DNA of 64,000 nucleotides from Adiantum capillus-veneris (lineage: Eukaryota > Streptophyta > Polypodiopsida > Polypodiales > Pteridaceae): assembly GCA_014529385.2 (NCBI GenBank), contig CM043954.1:94133247-94197246 (forward strand), in the 5' to 3' direction. This document shows positions 23,104-35,691 of the stretch, piece after piece (positions within the stretch are counted from its first letter, which is position 1; each line of letters begins with the position of its first letter). The translations under genes and the position numbers were made by a program. The notes under the pieces were generated by a model, which saw only the letters and a program-made list of their open reading frames with translations, was not told the DNA's origin and did not search any database.

Positions 23104-25076
23104 TGAGGCAAGCTTTTCCATGCATGCGAACCCCCCATATATTTTTGCACTTTTACCAAAATATTTCCTATTATATAAGTTACTTTTGATTTTTTCTTCC
23201 TTTTTCACAAACGTTTTAGCCTTTATTAAATAAATAAGACTTATGCTAATCAATCACGATGTAGCATAAATAAGTAAGCTTTCTTTGTTGATCTTTTTTT
23301 TGACCTTAAATATTAAATATATATATTATAAATTACATTATATATATATTTTTAGTATTTTCTAATATATTTTTCATGTATGTATATTATTCCACCCTAC
23401 CAAATATTTTATTAACTAGTTTTCATTTTCAAACCTCAACCCCACTTTCAAATTTCAATAATACCTCCATCTAGATGATTGCCAATCTTTTCAAAACTCT
23501 AGGTCATGTTTTCATACACATGAAGGAGCTTACACTTGAAGGAAAGAGAGAAGTCCACTCAAAGGGGACCACCAAAAGACCTTTGCAGCCACAAATAATA
23601 CATTATTTGGCTGAATTTTTTAAGTAGAGAAGAACCCCGAATCTGAAGGAGCGTTCAACATGAAAGATGTAGCTCGTGCTCTCAAATTTTAGCTCAATTT
23701 TATTCAGAATTTTTGGAGTTATGAACGCGGAGCTATGATTTTTGTAGTGGACCCCATTTTTCTCATGTAATGGTGACACAAGCCATCCCTAGTCTTCTTC
23801 CCTCTTGAATGGCTATGGTTCTACAAGTCTTCAAGCATGATTACAAGAGACAAGGCTCTTTTAATGAGGTCTTGGCAAGTCTAGAGTGATTCTTTCACCA
23901 TTTTTGGAGGATCCATCCTCATCAACAATTATCCACCTTCGACAACGGTCTCTCTTATAATTTTCTTACCTCTCTCTTCTCTCCCTAATAAGCTTATGTC
24001 TAGCCAAGCTAGACTATTGTAAATATCTCCTATCCTCTACATCCTACCCACATTCTCTCTTATTCTCTCTCTATTGACTCTGGTATTTTAAATAATGAGG
24101 AGACAAGATGGGAGCCACAGTCACATGCACCCCATTTTCCTAGTCACCATAGTGGGACACTCACCTCAATTAGAAATATTGTTAAGTCCTCACCTCCTTC
24201 CCTATATAAGGAGGCCATGAGAGCTCACTTTGGGGGGGGGGGGAATAGACACACACACACACACACACATACACCTATCCATACACACTCTTGTGCTACA
24301 TGCTTGTAGCATGAACCCTAATCACATAATCACAACACCATCATCATCACCATCACCATCACCATGCACAAAAGATGAGCACCACACCTCCACACCACTT
24401 GTAATTAAGGGTTGAAGGCACAATTTCAAGAAGAAGAAGGGTGGACACACTCATGATATTCCTCGCCATCAACTCCCATCTCTCCATTATGCCTCTTACG
24501 ATTTTGTTCCCTTCTCATTTTCCTGCCATACGCTACCTATTGTATTCATCTTTTGCAAGCAATCAACACACTCCATCTTGGTGCCATACTTTGTGTCGCT
24601 TTGGATACATCTCATTGTGAGTATGGTATATGCTTGTTCCTTGCCATTTTTTTTCTGCTTATGTTAAGGTGTGCGGATTTGCCACCATACACACACACAC
24701 ACTCTCTCTCCCTCTCATATTCCTATTATCTTGCTACTTCCATCTTGAGGTGTGCAGATTCGCCACCTTTTGTATGAGAAGTGAGCATACTTGCATGTAT
24801 CCCTGACCTCGTTATCTTCCTTACTACATGCACGAGTAGCGAGCCCATTCTCACTCACTCACCACTCCTCTCACCTTATTCTCTAACCACCCCATTCCAC
24901 ATTTGGGTGTGGATCTTGAAATTATTTTCCATGGCATGTTTCATTGTGTACATGTATGCGTCCTAGCCGCATATCTTGCTAGGTGGTGCCCCTATTGCAT
25001 ATTCCCCATGATGAGGCCATTGTGCATAGTCTTGGTGTAGAGGCCACCGGGTCTATTTTTTCACTTCCGCCTCTCA
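23104..25076 (+). repeat. 3' LTR of Gypsy-like element
   Basis: This uninterrupted 1,973-bp LTR preserves the empty target site for the Copia insertion at 23932-23936. It has TATATAAG at 24203-24210, a poly-G and (AC)n stretch near 24230-24270 and a CAT/CAC-rich segment. Confidence 0.93.
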
Positions 25077-25329
25077 ACAAGGATGTGGGAAGACTTTTGA
25101 GTCTTCCCATAAGCATCCAGATTTCCCAAAGTTTGCCAATGGAATTTTTAATTGAAATTTTGAAACCTTAGCTTTCTGAAGTCTTAATGGGCTAAACCTT
25201 AGGGTCTTTATAGCACCATTCATGCACATTTCTCTTTTGTAGATTGTCCCCCTTTGGATCCCTATTTTCCCTCCTTTGGATCCCTACTGAGACTGATCTT
25301 CCAGCCTTACCAATATTCTAGCTTTTGCT
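25077..25329. other. short spacer with a small hairpin
   Basis: GGGAAGACT and AGTCTTCCC form a 9-bp stem with a TTTG loop at 25087-25108, just after the LTR end. Nothing else is recognised. TTGCT at 25325-25329 is the left target duplication of the next element. Confidence 0.5.
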
Positions 25330-25710
25330 TGTTATAGAATTGATATTTTATTATCTATTGCAGCTGACAGGTGGCAAGAGCATGAGCAGATAATGGATTA
25401 TGTAGAAGGATGTTACATTTTATGTATATTTGATTATTCAAGTGCTCTTTGTGAGATTTGGCCAATTATGTCCGGCCGGCCAGTTTGTAACCAATTTGAC
25501 CATTCAAGAAATCTATATAACAAATACGTGCAAGAGGGAAATGGTCACTCTTGCACGGGGGGAGATTGCACCTAGTGTCCGTCTCATTCTTCCCTCCTCT
25601 CTTCTCTCCTCTCTCACCGTGCCAGGTGTAGCACTCCGCTCTAGGAGGTGCGTCTGCGCATGTTCTCTTCCTCTCTCTCGCTACCTGTCTCTCTCTGTTC
25701 GTGCACATCG
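25330..25710 (+). repeat. LTR copy 1, truncated
   Basis: It begins TGTTATAGAATTGATA, includes TATATAA at 25514-25520, and matches the first 381 bp of 27863-28351. It breaks after GTGCACATCG. Confidence 0.85.
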
Positions 25711-26007
25711 CTCTCGTCAATCATAACACTTAAATCCATCGTAATTTAGTACCAACTTATGCTAAATTATGCTAGTCAAATAGTCAATTCTACTTACCAA
25801 GTAAATTGGTGTGCAATCATGATAATCTATGGTGCGTAAATAATCAAAGCACAACGTTGATCTTGAAGGATTACTAGTAAACATCTACATGCAATTTTAA
25901 ACAAAAAGAATCAAGTCGACGGTATGCATTACTTATCTTTGATCATGATAATCTTCATAGCCATGATTACGACAAGCCCATGAACGTAGTCAAAGATCTG
26001 ATACCAC
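25711..26007 (-). other. inverted leader with tRNA-iMet primer site
   Basis: On the minus strand this follows an LTR and starts with TGGTATCAGATC (25995-26006) after a one-base spacer, a typical initiator-Met primer site. The rest is AT-rich noncoding leader. Confidence 0.75.
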
Positions 26008-26496
26008 TGCTAAAAATGGAAGTTGTGGCGTCCCTGCAAAATATACAAATACTATGCTATATACAACGAAATACACGAATCTGCATACCTGACACATCCA
26101 CTAGCACATAATCAATGATGTACGCGAATAGAGAGAGACAAGCTGCGAGAGAGAGGAAGAGAACATGCGCAGACGCACCTCCTAGAGCGGAGTGCTACAC
26201 TTGGCATGGTGAGAGAGGAGAGAAGAGAGGAGGGAAGAATGAGACGGACATTGGGTGCAAGCTCCCCCCGTGCAAGAGTGACCATTTCCCTCTTGCACGT
26301 ATTTGTTATATAGATTTCTTGAATGGTCAAATTGGTTACAAACTGGCCGACCGTACATAATTGACCAAAGCTCACAAAGAGCACTTGAATAATCAAATAT
26401 ACATAAAATGTAACATCCTTCTGCATAATCCATTATCTGCTAATGCTCTTGCCACCTGTCAGCTGCAATAGATAATAAAATATCAATTCTATAACA
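26008..26496 (-). repeat. LTR copy 2, minus orientation
   Basis: This 489-bp LTR is the same length as copy 3 and highly similar to it. On the minus strand it starts TGTTATAG and ends CATTTTTAGCA next to the primer site. Confidence 0.88.
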
Positions 26497-26499
26497 TGA

Positions 26500-26803
26500 T
26501 GTTATAGAATTGACATTTTATTATTTATTGCAGCTGACAGGTGGAAAAGACTAGACCCAGCTTGGCCTATGCGAATGGATCTGTATATTAAGTACATTTT
26601 ATTATTCAAGTGCTCTTTTATGAGGTTTGGCCATTTATGACCGGCCGGACAGTTTGTACTCACAATTGACCATTTAAGAAATCTATAAAACAAATTATCT
26701 AATTCACCCCAAGTGCTTATTCCATCTCTTCTCTTATCTTGGCCCCTCCACATTCCCCCACCCTTCACCACATCTCCTTATGCACGAATCCTCTAGTTTA
26801 ATA
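26500..26803 (+). repeat. diverged LTR-like copy 4
   Basis: Three bases (TGA) after copy 2's start, a plus-strand TGTTATAGAATTGACATT begins a copy that keeps CAGCTGACAGGTGG, the GGCCGG block and CTATAAAACAAA but diverges toward its end. TAGTGGTTTGATAA after 26803 resembles a decayed primer site. Confidence 0.6.
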
Positions 26804-27194
26804 GTGGTTTGATAAATTAATATTTATTATATTTGATTTCTTTTAAGTGAGTCATTTTGCAGATATTCTCCCACCCCTACAGATACCCAACACCTTTGCA
26901 GCACGCAAGAATTTTTCAGATGCTCCCTTACTTGTTTACATTATGTTGCAAAATCCATTGTTTCTAATGTCATGCGTTGGGTTCTACTTTCCTTGAATTG
27001 AACTCTTACTGAGATGACTTGTCATACCACTACTTACATGAGCTCCGATGGTATGCGATGATCGCTAACACATTCCAGTCTATTCAAATTTTATAGCAAA
27101 CAGGTCATTTATTCTTCACTTTTTATGCCATGTCTAGTCCATTGGTCACATGCACATCGATTGGACGATTTAGGCAATGTGTCAATGCTCATCT

Positions 27195-27420
27195 AGTGCA
27201 GATTCGCCGATTTAGGCAGCAGAACAACAAACTAAAGATTCACGCTTTTTGAACTTATATCAAGTGCAGATTCGCCGATTTAGGCAGCACAACAACAAAC
27301 TACAGATTCACGCTTTTTGAACTTATATCAAATGCAGATTCACCGATTTAGGTAGCATTAGTGTAGATTTGCTGATTTAGGCAGCACGTCTTATTGGTGT
27401 AGATTAGCCGATTTAGGCAA
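27195..27420 (+). repeat. 68-bp tandem repeat with shortened units
   Basis: AGTGCAGATTCGCCGATTTA recurs at 27195, 27263 and, as AATGCAGATTCACCGATTTA, at 27331. Two shorter variants follow near 27360 and 27400. The core GATTCGCCGATTTAGGCAGCA is present in all with changes. Confidence 0.9.
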
Positions 27421-27656
27421 CACCGATCACAAAATCATGTTGCAGGCTGGCCACCACTGCAACTGGTATGATTTTGTTACCCGGGTACATAATGAAAGTG
27501 ATTTGGATTTGGATTTATATTGTGGAATTGGAATTGGAATTGGATTGGGAATTGGTATCTGGTGATTTTTACAACATTATTTATGTGATGAGATTGACAT
27601 TATGAGATTAATGATGAGTGTGACCAATGATATCCTGATTCATCAGGGTATGTCAT

Positions 27657-27700
27657 ATACTGCTTATTCTAGTGGTATGGGACACTAGAATAGGTAGTAT
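27657..27700. repeat. 18-bp stem hairpin
   Basis: ATACTGCTTATTCTAGTG pairs with CACTAGAATAGGTAGTAT at 16 of 18 positions around an 8-base loop. Its role is unknown. Confidence 0.75.
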
Positions 27701-27862
27701 GTGGATGACGGCAGGCATAAGCTAATGTTGTTTAGTTTTCATAAATTTTTCTTTTATTATGTGATGTTTTTGACACAACATACTAATCACTGTTTTTGAC
27801 AAGTATTGTTTGCAGATTTTTATCTTCGCAACTGAGGACAGTTGCTTTCCAACTGAGAGGTA

Positions 27863-28351
27863 TGTTATAGAATTGATATTTTATTATCTATTGCAGCTGA
27901 CAGGTGGCAAGAGCATTAGCAGATAATGGATTATGCAGAAGGATGTTACATTTTATGTATATTTGATTATTCAAGTGCTCTTTGTGAGCTTTGGCCAATT
28001 ATGTCCGGCCGGCCAGTTTGTAACCAATTTGACCATTCAAGAAATCTATATAACAAATACGTGCAAGAGGGAAATGGTCACTCTTGCACGGGGGGAGCTT
28101 GCACCCAATGTCCGTCTCATTCTTCCCTCCTCTCTTCTCTCCTCTCTCACCGTGCCAGGTGTAGCACTCCACTCTAGGAGGTGCGTCTGCGCATGTTCTC
28201 TTCCTCTCTCTCGCAGCCTATCTCTCTCTGTTCACGTACATCGTTGATTATGTGCTAGTGGATGCGTCAGGTATGCAGATTCGTGTATTTCATTGTATAT
28301 AGCATAGTATTTGTATATTTTGCAAGGACACCACGACTTCCATTTGTAGCA
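27863..28351 (+). repeat. LTR copy 3 (3' LTR)
   Basis: This complete 489-bp LTR runs TGTTATAG to TTTGTAGCA, with GAGAGG two bases upstream as polypurine tract and TTGCT after it. Confidence 0.85.
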
Positions 28352-28791
28352 TTGCTCCCCTAGTACTTCCCCATATTAAATGATCAGTTTAACATGAGAA
28401 AGTCATTTAGGAGAGTTAGATATTAGTTATTGTATGAAATTTCTTCTCTCTCAAAATCATAGTCGTCCTCGACTATGAGGTAGAGAAGATAAAGCCTAGC
28501 ATTAGTCCGTTTGCTAGAGGGGAGAGGAACCCTATTTGACCATAAAATACCGTTCCAGAATGGATGACTACTCCATTTTGCGCTTGAGCACCTTAGCTGC
28601 CGCAAGCATGTCTGTGCATCAGTCCTATCAATCTTCCATAGTAGAGTGACAAGCTCTACTTGGTGTTTGGGAGATGTCGTCTCCGCAAACATGATCCTAA
28701 GCATGCATACTTCTTAACATTTGTGCACAATAAAGAAAAATAGAATCTTATAAGACAAAAACTTTGTTCATTTAAACATATTTACATTTGC

Positions 28792-29115
28792 TTACTCTAG
28801 GGAAGCATTGTAAGCATTGACAAGGTTTAGGTTATCCTTTAATTGTATGCCTTGCATCCATATAGAATCTTCAAAAGGATAGTTCTTAAACTTAATAAGA
28901 TACCATCGGATAATCTTACCACCTCTCAATACCTTGTCTTCATGTTGGAGAATGGACTCGGGCTGCAGCACCTCTTCTTGGTCCTCGATCTCCGGTGGGT
29001 CTTCAATAGTTGGTTCTTGAGGTGGCTCTCCTTTAAAAGGGTTTAGTACGCTCACATGGAAAGCATTGTGTATGAGCCAATGACTGGGGAACTTGAGTTG
29101 ATAGGCCATCTCATT
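28792..29115 (-). pseudogene. Gypsy chromovirus integrase C-terminus with chromodomain
   Basis: The frame MAYQLKFPSHWLIHNAFHVS is the junction seen at the end of chromovirus integrases (P-x-x-W/R-I-H-x-x-F-H-V-S). It is followed by a Pro/Glu linker and a chromodomain-like ESILQHEDKVLRGGKIIRWY, LIKFKNYPFEDSIWM. Chromodomains target integration to marked chromatin. The rest of pol is missing upstream of 29115. Downstream to about 28440 a decayed 3' untranslated part may persist (LIVEDDYDFEREE). Confidence 0.8.
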
Positions 29116-30340
<1,225 letters not shown>

Positions 30341-30379
30341 AATAAGACCTTGTGATCACACAAAGTTTCTGATAATTAC

Positions 30380-31140
30380 GTAAATATTAAATTCCTGCAA
30401 GGAGAAGAAGACACTAAAGCTATCTCAATAGGATTACATCAAGAAGGTACTAGAAAGGTTTGCAATCCAAGATGCAAAACTGTTTTCTACACCTTTGGCT
30501 AGTCACTTTAAACAAAGACACAAGTGGAGATAGCCTACATGTCTAAAGTTACATATGTTGTGCAGCAGTAGGCTCTCTAATGTGTGCTATGGTCTAGACA
30601 AGGCAAGATATTGCATATGCAATGGGAGTTGTGAGTAGATGCATGGATATTCTAGGTAAAGAGAATTTGCATGCTAATGTAGATATAGAAAGTGATAAAG
30701 ACACTTGAAGGAGCAGTGATGGATACATCTTCAGGGGTGGAGGCACAACAATAAGTTGGGCTTCAAAGTTGCAAAAAGTGGCCTCACTTTGTACTACGGA
30801 AGCAGATTATGTAGCTTGTATGGAAGCAAACAAAGAAATTTTGTGGCTTCACAGATTCTTGGAGGACCTTTGATACAAACAAGACAACTGTGTCCTGTAT
30901 AGCAATAGTCAAAGCACTATTCATCTTGTGAATAATTCAACCTTTCATTCAAGGACAAATCACATCGAGGTGAGATATCACTTCATACATATTCTGTTGG
31001 AAGAGGGACAACTAAAGCTAGGATGTTAAAACTGGGAAAGGTGCACACAAGGGAGAATCCTACAGACATGTTCACAAAGGTGGTTAACAAGGAGAAGTTG
31101 AGCTTTTTCTCGTCTTCAATTGGCATTCAAGGATAAGAAG
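30380..31140 (+). pseudogene. Copia pol 3' fragment (RT end and RNase H)
   Basis: Plus-strand frames, frequently shifted, read DYIKKVLERFAIQDAKLFST, ARYCICNG-type RNase H sequence and NENPTDMFTK-like HTRENPTDMFTKVVNKEKL. These are the end of the Copia polyprotein. Everything upstream of RT is missing and several stops interrupt the rest. It leads directly into the polypurine tract and 3' LTR below. Confidence 0.8.
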
Positions 31141-31185
31141 CCAAGATGGAAAATAATCACAGGTTTGGTGCGGAGATCAGTCTCT

Positions 31186-31196
31186 AAGTGGGAGAT
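31186..31196 (+). promoter_or_regulatory. Copia polypurine tract
   Basis: AAGTGGGAGAT immediately precedes TGTTAAGTATGG, the classic plant Copia arrangement. Confidence 0.85.
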
Positions 31197-31840
31197 TGTT
31201 AAGTATGGAGCCTGATTCACCGCTTACAATTGTTATTTTTAAAAATGCACATTTGTAAGGATCCCCTTATAAGGAGCCATCATGCATGAGAAGAATCACA
31301 TGTCATAAAACCAAAAAAAATTGTTGGAATAATCCTTTTTGACGAAACAGTATGGCCGAAAAGTGATCGAAAAACAACTGGTCAATTGGATGATTGGCTA
31401 GTGGCTGATAGTCAATGGCCGGTGGTCGATGGTTGGAAGTCTTTGGCCGGTATCTGAATTCAATGGCCGGTGGACGAGTTTCCAGTAGATTTTTCTACAA
31501 CTACACATGGACGACTGGACAATTTCTATGCAGACTTGTCTACTCAAGGGTAGTTACACATAGGCGCATGGAGGAGTTCTACTTGGATTTCTCTACACAT
31601 GTTGTCTCTCATGAGAGAGGGCAGCCCAATTTTTCCTATAAAAGGAGGCCTCTTCTAAATGTAAAACATATTTATGGAGGTGGTAAAGCAAGGTGTGTGT
31701 GAGGTGTAGAGAGTGAAGCAAGGCGGGAATTCCATTCAGGGTATAATCCTTTGTAACCTACTTCTAGTTTGAAGTGCAAAACCATTGAATGGCTGCTTTC
31801 CAATGGACGTATCCGACATTGGGTGAACCACATATATCAT

Positions 31841-31916
<76 letters not shown>

Positions 31917-31986
31917 GTGTGAGATTATCTTTCTCCATTAAGTAAAACCCTTTAATTTCTCTTTAGCTACACCTTTATTCCTAGCA
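31197..31986 (+). repeat. Copia 3' LTR
   Basis: It starts TGTTAAGTATGGAGCC, carries TATAAAAG at 31637-31644, and contains GGACGTATCCGACATTGGG, typical of Tork-like Copia LTRs. It probably ends CCTAGCA at 31986. The 5' copy is absent, so the end is inferred. Confidence 0.7.
31845..31914 (+). repeat. (CT)n microsatellite in the LTR
   Basis: About 35 CT units lie in the LTR region that follows the TATA box, where related LTRs carry a short CT-rich leader. Expansion inside an LTR is a possible source of dispersed CT tracts. Confidence 0.95.
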
Positions 31987-33185
31987 CGATGCCCAAATAC
32001 CTACACATGCGAGTGTAAACTTAGTGCCTCACTGAAAATATGCATCGCAAGAAATCACGTGTGACCACTCCTTGATCGAAGGACACAAAGAAGATAAACA
32101 AAAACAAATTCTTCACTTTACCTAAGATTAGAAAGAGGAGCAAGGAAAATTTCCAAGGTACAACTAGTAGGGTCCTTTGAAAGAAGCCGAGAACCCCGCA
32201 AATCATGTGCACGTATCTTGTCCACAAGTGATCCATGACCTACTGCAAGGTCAAAGAAAACAAGACTGTACTCTACAATGATTGCAAAACATTTAACCGT
32301 GATTGAAATCTTGAAAAGAGGCTCATGCAGGAGCAAACAAACTCTTATCTTGCTTTGCTTGAGGCATGCTATTCTTCTTGAGGGCACAAGAAATGTTGAA
32401 GACTGTTGAGAAAAGTCAAGGGTAAGGAAAAGAAGACGAGCAAAGAGATGCATCACACAAAGAGGAGGGACCTAGGGTTTCACTCTAAGCAAGGACTCTT
32501 CTCATCAAAAGACCTTCAAGAAGAAGTGAGAGGCGCAAAAAATGATGAGATATTAAAAATGTCCACAATGCCCTACCTTCTCATGCACCTTCTTCAGAGC
32601 CTACTTACCCACCAACATATGATTCTTCCATGTTAACAACATTCTTAAACACACCCAACAACCCACCACTCCTAGCCATAAATTCCTCTTGAGTACTGAC
32701 TACAACTTAGTGCAACACTCACCAATGAAAAAGAGAAAGAGAATTCGTTTTCTATGGCCTTTGCCCTTTGGGCACTGGGCAGGCCCAAAAAAACTAGCCT
32801 TGCTTGATGTGCCTTGCTATATAACATCTATAGAATATAACATGACATATGAAAATTAACATTTAGCATCTAGCACTAAAGGAAACAAGAGAACGACTAA
32901 TTTGGCAAGGATGGCACTGCATGAAAGGGATATACATTTGAAAAATGCTATAATTTTTATGGGAGGAGACAAAGTTAAGTGCATCAATTATTAAAGATTA
33001 TAGGGATGGTTACATTTGAGATTATATCCAAGTGAGGTTGTACTACTATGTCTACTGATGAATGTTTTTTCTAGTAGACGTGCCACATGTAAATTCTTGC
33101 AAATGACAAGTATTTCAAAAAAAAAAATCATCAAATGGCTGGTAGTGCAAAACATCGGTTGATTGAACTTAGGTTCTAGGAGCCA
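31987..33185. other. no recognisable gene
   Basis: Short frames on both strands lack motifs. The sequence is AT-rich, with an A8 run near 33120. Confidence 0.35.
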
Positions 33186-33870
33186 CTAATGAAGGACATT
33201 TATGTTACCAACGCTCATCTTCATTTCAACTTTTGTAATGTCAGTTTGATTGTACAACTTATTCAAGTCAAGGTTGTTATAGTGTTGGGCGTCTGATCTG
33301 TGAGTACATATTATTGTAGTAGAGTTGTTGATGTAGTCATGCACATGTGCTTCATCGATAATACATGCACCCAAGGTACAATTGTTTACATCTATGACTA
33401 GCTTTCTTTCATGAATAATGGTAAAGAACTAAAGCAATTTAAGGTATGTTGCATGTCTTACAGAGCATGAAATCTTGTACAAAGTTGCATGTAGCCACTG
33501 GAGTGAGCTTGTAATATGGCATGTATTACAAAGCTCCCATGCGTGACTACAAACTAGGGGTAGTTGGGCAAGATCACCAAGCAAGAGAACACATTTGTTG
33601 CTGAACGGATATGCCAATCTACTGCTTGTTTTTTTTACATTTTGTCCTACAATAAGGTCAAAAGTCGTGTGAGTTAACATGGATAGCTTGTCTATAATTA
33701 TAATATCTGCCTCTTTTATGTCCAAATTTTGCTCATTGGTCTCATGAATAGAGGGGATCCTATTGATTCATGGTTGGCATCTTGAACTGGTAATGGATTG
33801 CTGATGCAATGTTGCTAAAGCTTGTTGCTGCCGCTACAATGGCAAAGCACCCAACAATAATACATAAGTG
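33186..33870 (-). pseudogene. PIF1/Helitron-type helicase fragment
   Basis: The minus strand reads IHETNEQNLDIKEADIIIID, then KLSMLTHTTFDLI (Walker B region; families usually have IIIDEVSM, here DKLSM), CVLLLGDLAQLPLVCS and, further on, VHDYINNSTTIICTHRSDAQ. This order matches the PIF1-like helicase domain of Helitron RepHel proteins. The upstream Walker A is decayed and neither Rep nor Helitron ends were seen. Stops and frameshifts make it a relic. Confidence 0.75.
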
Positions 33871-34297
33871 AGGACAACATGAGTGTCTATTTCATTTGTC
33901 TGTCAACCTCATTTATTGCTATATATGTGAGGTATGTTGTCGTGCAAGAGGGACATATTTCTAGTTTGTGAGCAAAGATGTCACATTGCATGCTCCAATC
34001 TTTACACAATGTACTAATTTCAAACCATGAGCTAGCATATGGACGATAAGCTAGTTTCAAGTTGGGTATAGTTTTCTTCATAGCTTATTGATGCTTGGAA
34101 TGTAATCCTCTAGGTCTTGAGAACTTCATACTTATACCTAGTATGGGAGAAATGAGGACATATATAGTATGGAGTAAATTATTTAGGCACCTAGTATGGT
34201 ATCAATTATTTAGAGCTAAAGTAAAGATGCACAAGGTGAATTCGCTATTGCGATACACCACATGCATTCACTACTCGTGTATTCAGTACTATAATAC
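33871..34297. other. no recognisable gene
   Basis: This is the spacer between the helicase relic and the interrupted Gypsy RT. No motif is supported. Confidence 0.35.
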
Positions 34298-34384
34298 ATC
34301 ACATGCATTTGATCCCTTCCTCGATAATTTTTTGCATATTTTCATGGACGACTTTTCTTGCTTCTCGGACCAAGGCTGTGCAAG
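34298..34384 (+). pseudogene. Gypsy RT fragment, left of nested insertion
   Basis: The frame FDPFLDNFLHIFMDDFSCFS contains the RT active-site box F-M-D-D. It is cut at GCAAG (34380-34384) by the 16.4-kb element and resumes in the same reading frame at 50804. Confidence 0.85.
34380..34384 (+). repeat. target-site duplication, left
   Basis: GCAAG is repeated at 50799-50803. Removing the element and one copy restores an open RT frame. Confidence 0.93.
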
Positions 34385-35305
34385 TGTTAGCTGCTCAGCT
34401 AACAAGACCAAGAGAAAGAGCATAAAAAAGGATGCACTCATTTTTTATGCTCTTTCTCTTTGTATCACTAAAAAATATCGCAAAGTCCAAAGCCATTATA
34501 ATATTATTGAGTATTAATGAGTCCAAAGGGGTTGACGGCCTCAAATTTTGTAATCATATGTAGTTTTTAAGCTTTGTATTGAGCCTAAATAGCTAGGAAT
34601 AAATTATTTGAACCTTGTCTAAGGTATAAAAGCCAACTTTTCTAATTAAAAACCTAAGTTTTGGATAATGGAAGTAAGCATTTGTTATAGAATCTCAATG
34701 TGAGTCTACTAATTTTCTGATTCTTCATGTCTCTCTCATACGGTGTTGCATTGCTATTACAAGCATACCAACGCATTCCCAGGCAAAACCTCTTCCATTC
34801 AATGTAAGTTTCTTGCCATAGAAGTGTGATTTTAGTCGTGTTGTCTATAAACTGATTTTGCTCCCTATGCACCATACACGCACCAAAATTGGTTTTTGAC
34901 CTTAGGAATAGGTAGAGCACGTCTAGAGGAAGCTGTAGAGTGCTTCGACCACCAAAATTGACTAACCTAAAATAGGTTGTTTATCTTAGGCACGATTTTG
35001 TCTGAGTGTCAAAATTATATTTGAGTATACAAGAGCGTTAAGGATACTTTGCTCATGCTAGGCATAAAGTTTCATTGCATTCGGAGACTCGTAGCTATGC
35101 CAAATCATCAAAAAAAGCTTTTGGAGCTTGACACACATTTGAGACTGAGATAGGTACGAACAACTTAGACCTGGGTTTTCTGGGAGATTAGCTATCTCTT
35201 GTAGCCTCCATACACTAGTTGGGTTAGCTAGAACCCACGGATTGACATTTTATGTCTATGGTTCTCACTTTGCTAGCATCAATATGGTGAGGCTTGGAAG
35301 TCACA
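34385..35305 (+). repeat. 5' LTR of Athila/Tat-like element
   Basis: This 921-bp LTR starts TGTTAGCTGCTCAGC and ends GGAAGTCACA. It has TATAAAAG at 34625-34632 and a half-copy of the element's palindrome (ATCTTAGGCACG) near 34984. Confidence 0.85.
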
Positions 35306-35308
35306 TTT

Positions 35309-35326
35309 TGGCACCGTTGTCAGGGA
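35309..35326 (+). promoter_or_regulatory. primer-binding site (tRNA-Asp type)
   Basis: TGGCACCGTTGTCAGGGA, three bases after the LTR, resembles the Athila/Tat primer site TGGCGCCGTTGCCGGGGA. Confidence 0.8.
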
Positions 35327-35691
35327 CGAGGAAACCTAGACTAGAGGAAAACCCAAAGTATTTACTTAAATTTCCATTACTTCCTCTAGTTTTGGCTAGA
35401 GTAACACACTTTTGGACTTTATCAAGACTGAGAGGTGCTTGAGTGTAGAGATACTCAGTAAGGACCTCAAGACATTTAGTTTAGTAGGACTGATTAGGTA
35501 GAGGGTCCTCGAGACGAGCTAGTGGTCGGTAAGGGTACCACCTAAGTAGATAGTAGCAATCTTAGACCGAAGGTTGAACTTTTTACCTTTTGTACTATCT
35601 TTTCATGTTCAGTAGGAGTAGGGTAAGTAGAAATCCATCAGGATTGCATCTGATCTAAGGTGCAATGAAGAAACCAAAAATATTGTCAAAT

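Larger units (their letters stand above)
11849..25076 (+). mobile_element. non-autonomous Gypsy-like LTR retrotransposon
   Basis: Two long direct LTRs (5' copy 11849-18941, interrupted by a Copia insertion, about 1,962 bp once that is removed; 3' copy 23104-25076, 1,973 bp) begin TGAG and end CTCTCA. They look about 98% identical by eye. The internal region (18942-23103) has a primer-site-like start, a gag frame, a retropepsin-like frame and a polypurine tract, but no reverse transcriptase, RNase H or integrase. It would depend on enzymes supplied in trans. Flanks GACAG and ACAAG do not form a clean target duplication. Confidence 0.85.
26804..27862. other. noncoding internal segment with tandem repeats
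   Basis: No coding frame is seen. The segment holds a tandem array (27195-27420), a short GGAATT run near 27520-27560, a hairpin (27657-27700) and a purine stretch before the 3' LTR. Confidence 0.5.
25330..28351 (+). mobile_element. rearranged small LTR retrotransposon with inverted LTRs
   Basis: The first base of one LTR copy (25330) and the last of another (28351) are flanked by the same 5 bp, TTGCT (25325-25329, 28352-28356). This suggests one insertion of 3,022 bp. Inside are a truncated plus LTR, a 297-bp leader and full LTR in minus orientation, a diverged plus LTR-like copy starting 3 bp further, a repeat-rich segment and a full plus 3' LTR preceded by GAGAGG. No gag or pol is present. 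Confidence 0.6.

Noticed and set aside
11844..25081. Target-site duplication for the outer Gypsy-like element
   Set aside because: Flanks GACAG and ACAAG do not match; LTR ends are nevertheless clear.
25393..25575. Short ORF repeated three times (25393, 26433 minus, 27926)
   Set aside because: It lies in LTR copies across the TATA region; repetition reflects the LTR family, not a conserved peptide.
27195..27420. CRISPR-like repeats
   Set aside because: Repeats are near-contiguous tandem units in plant DNA, with no spacers or cas genes.
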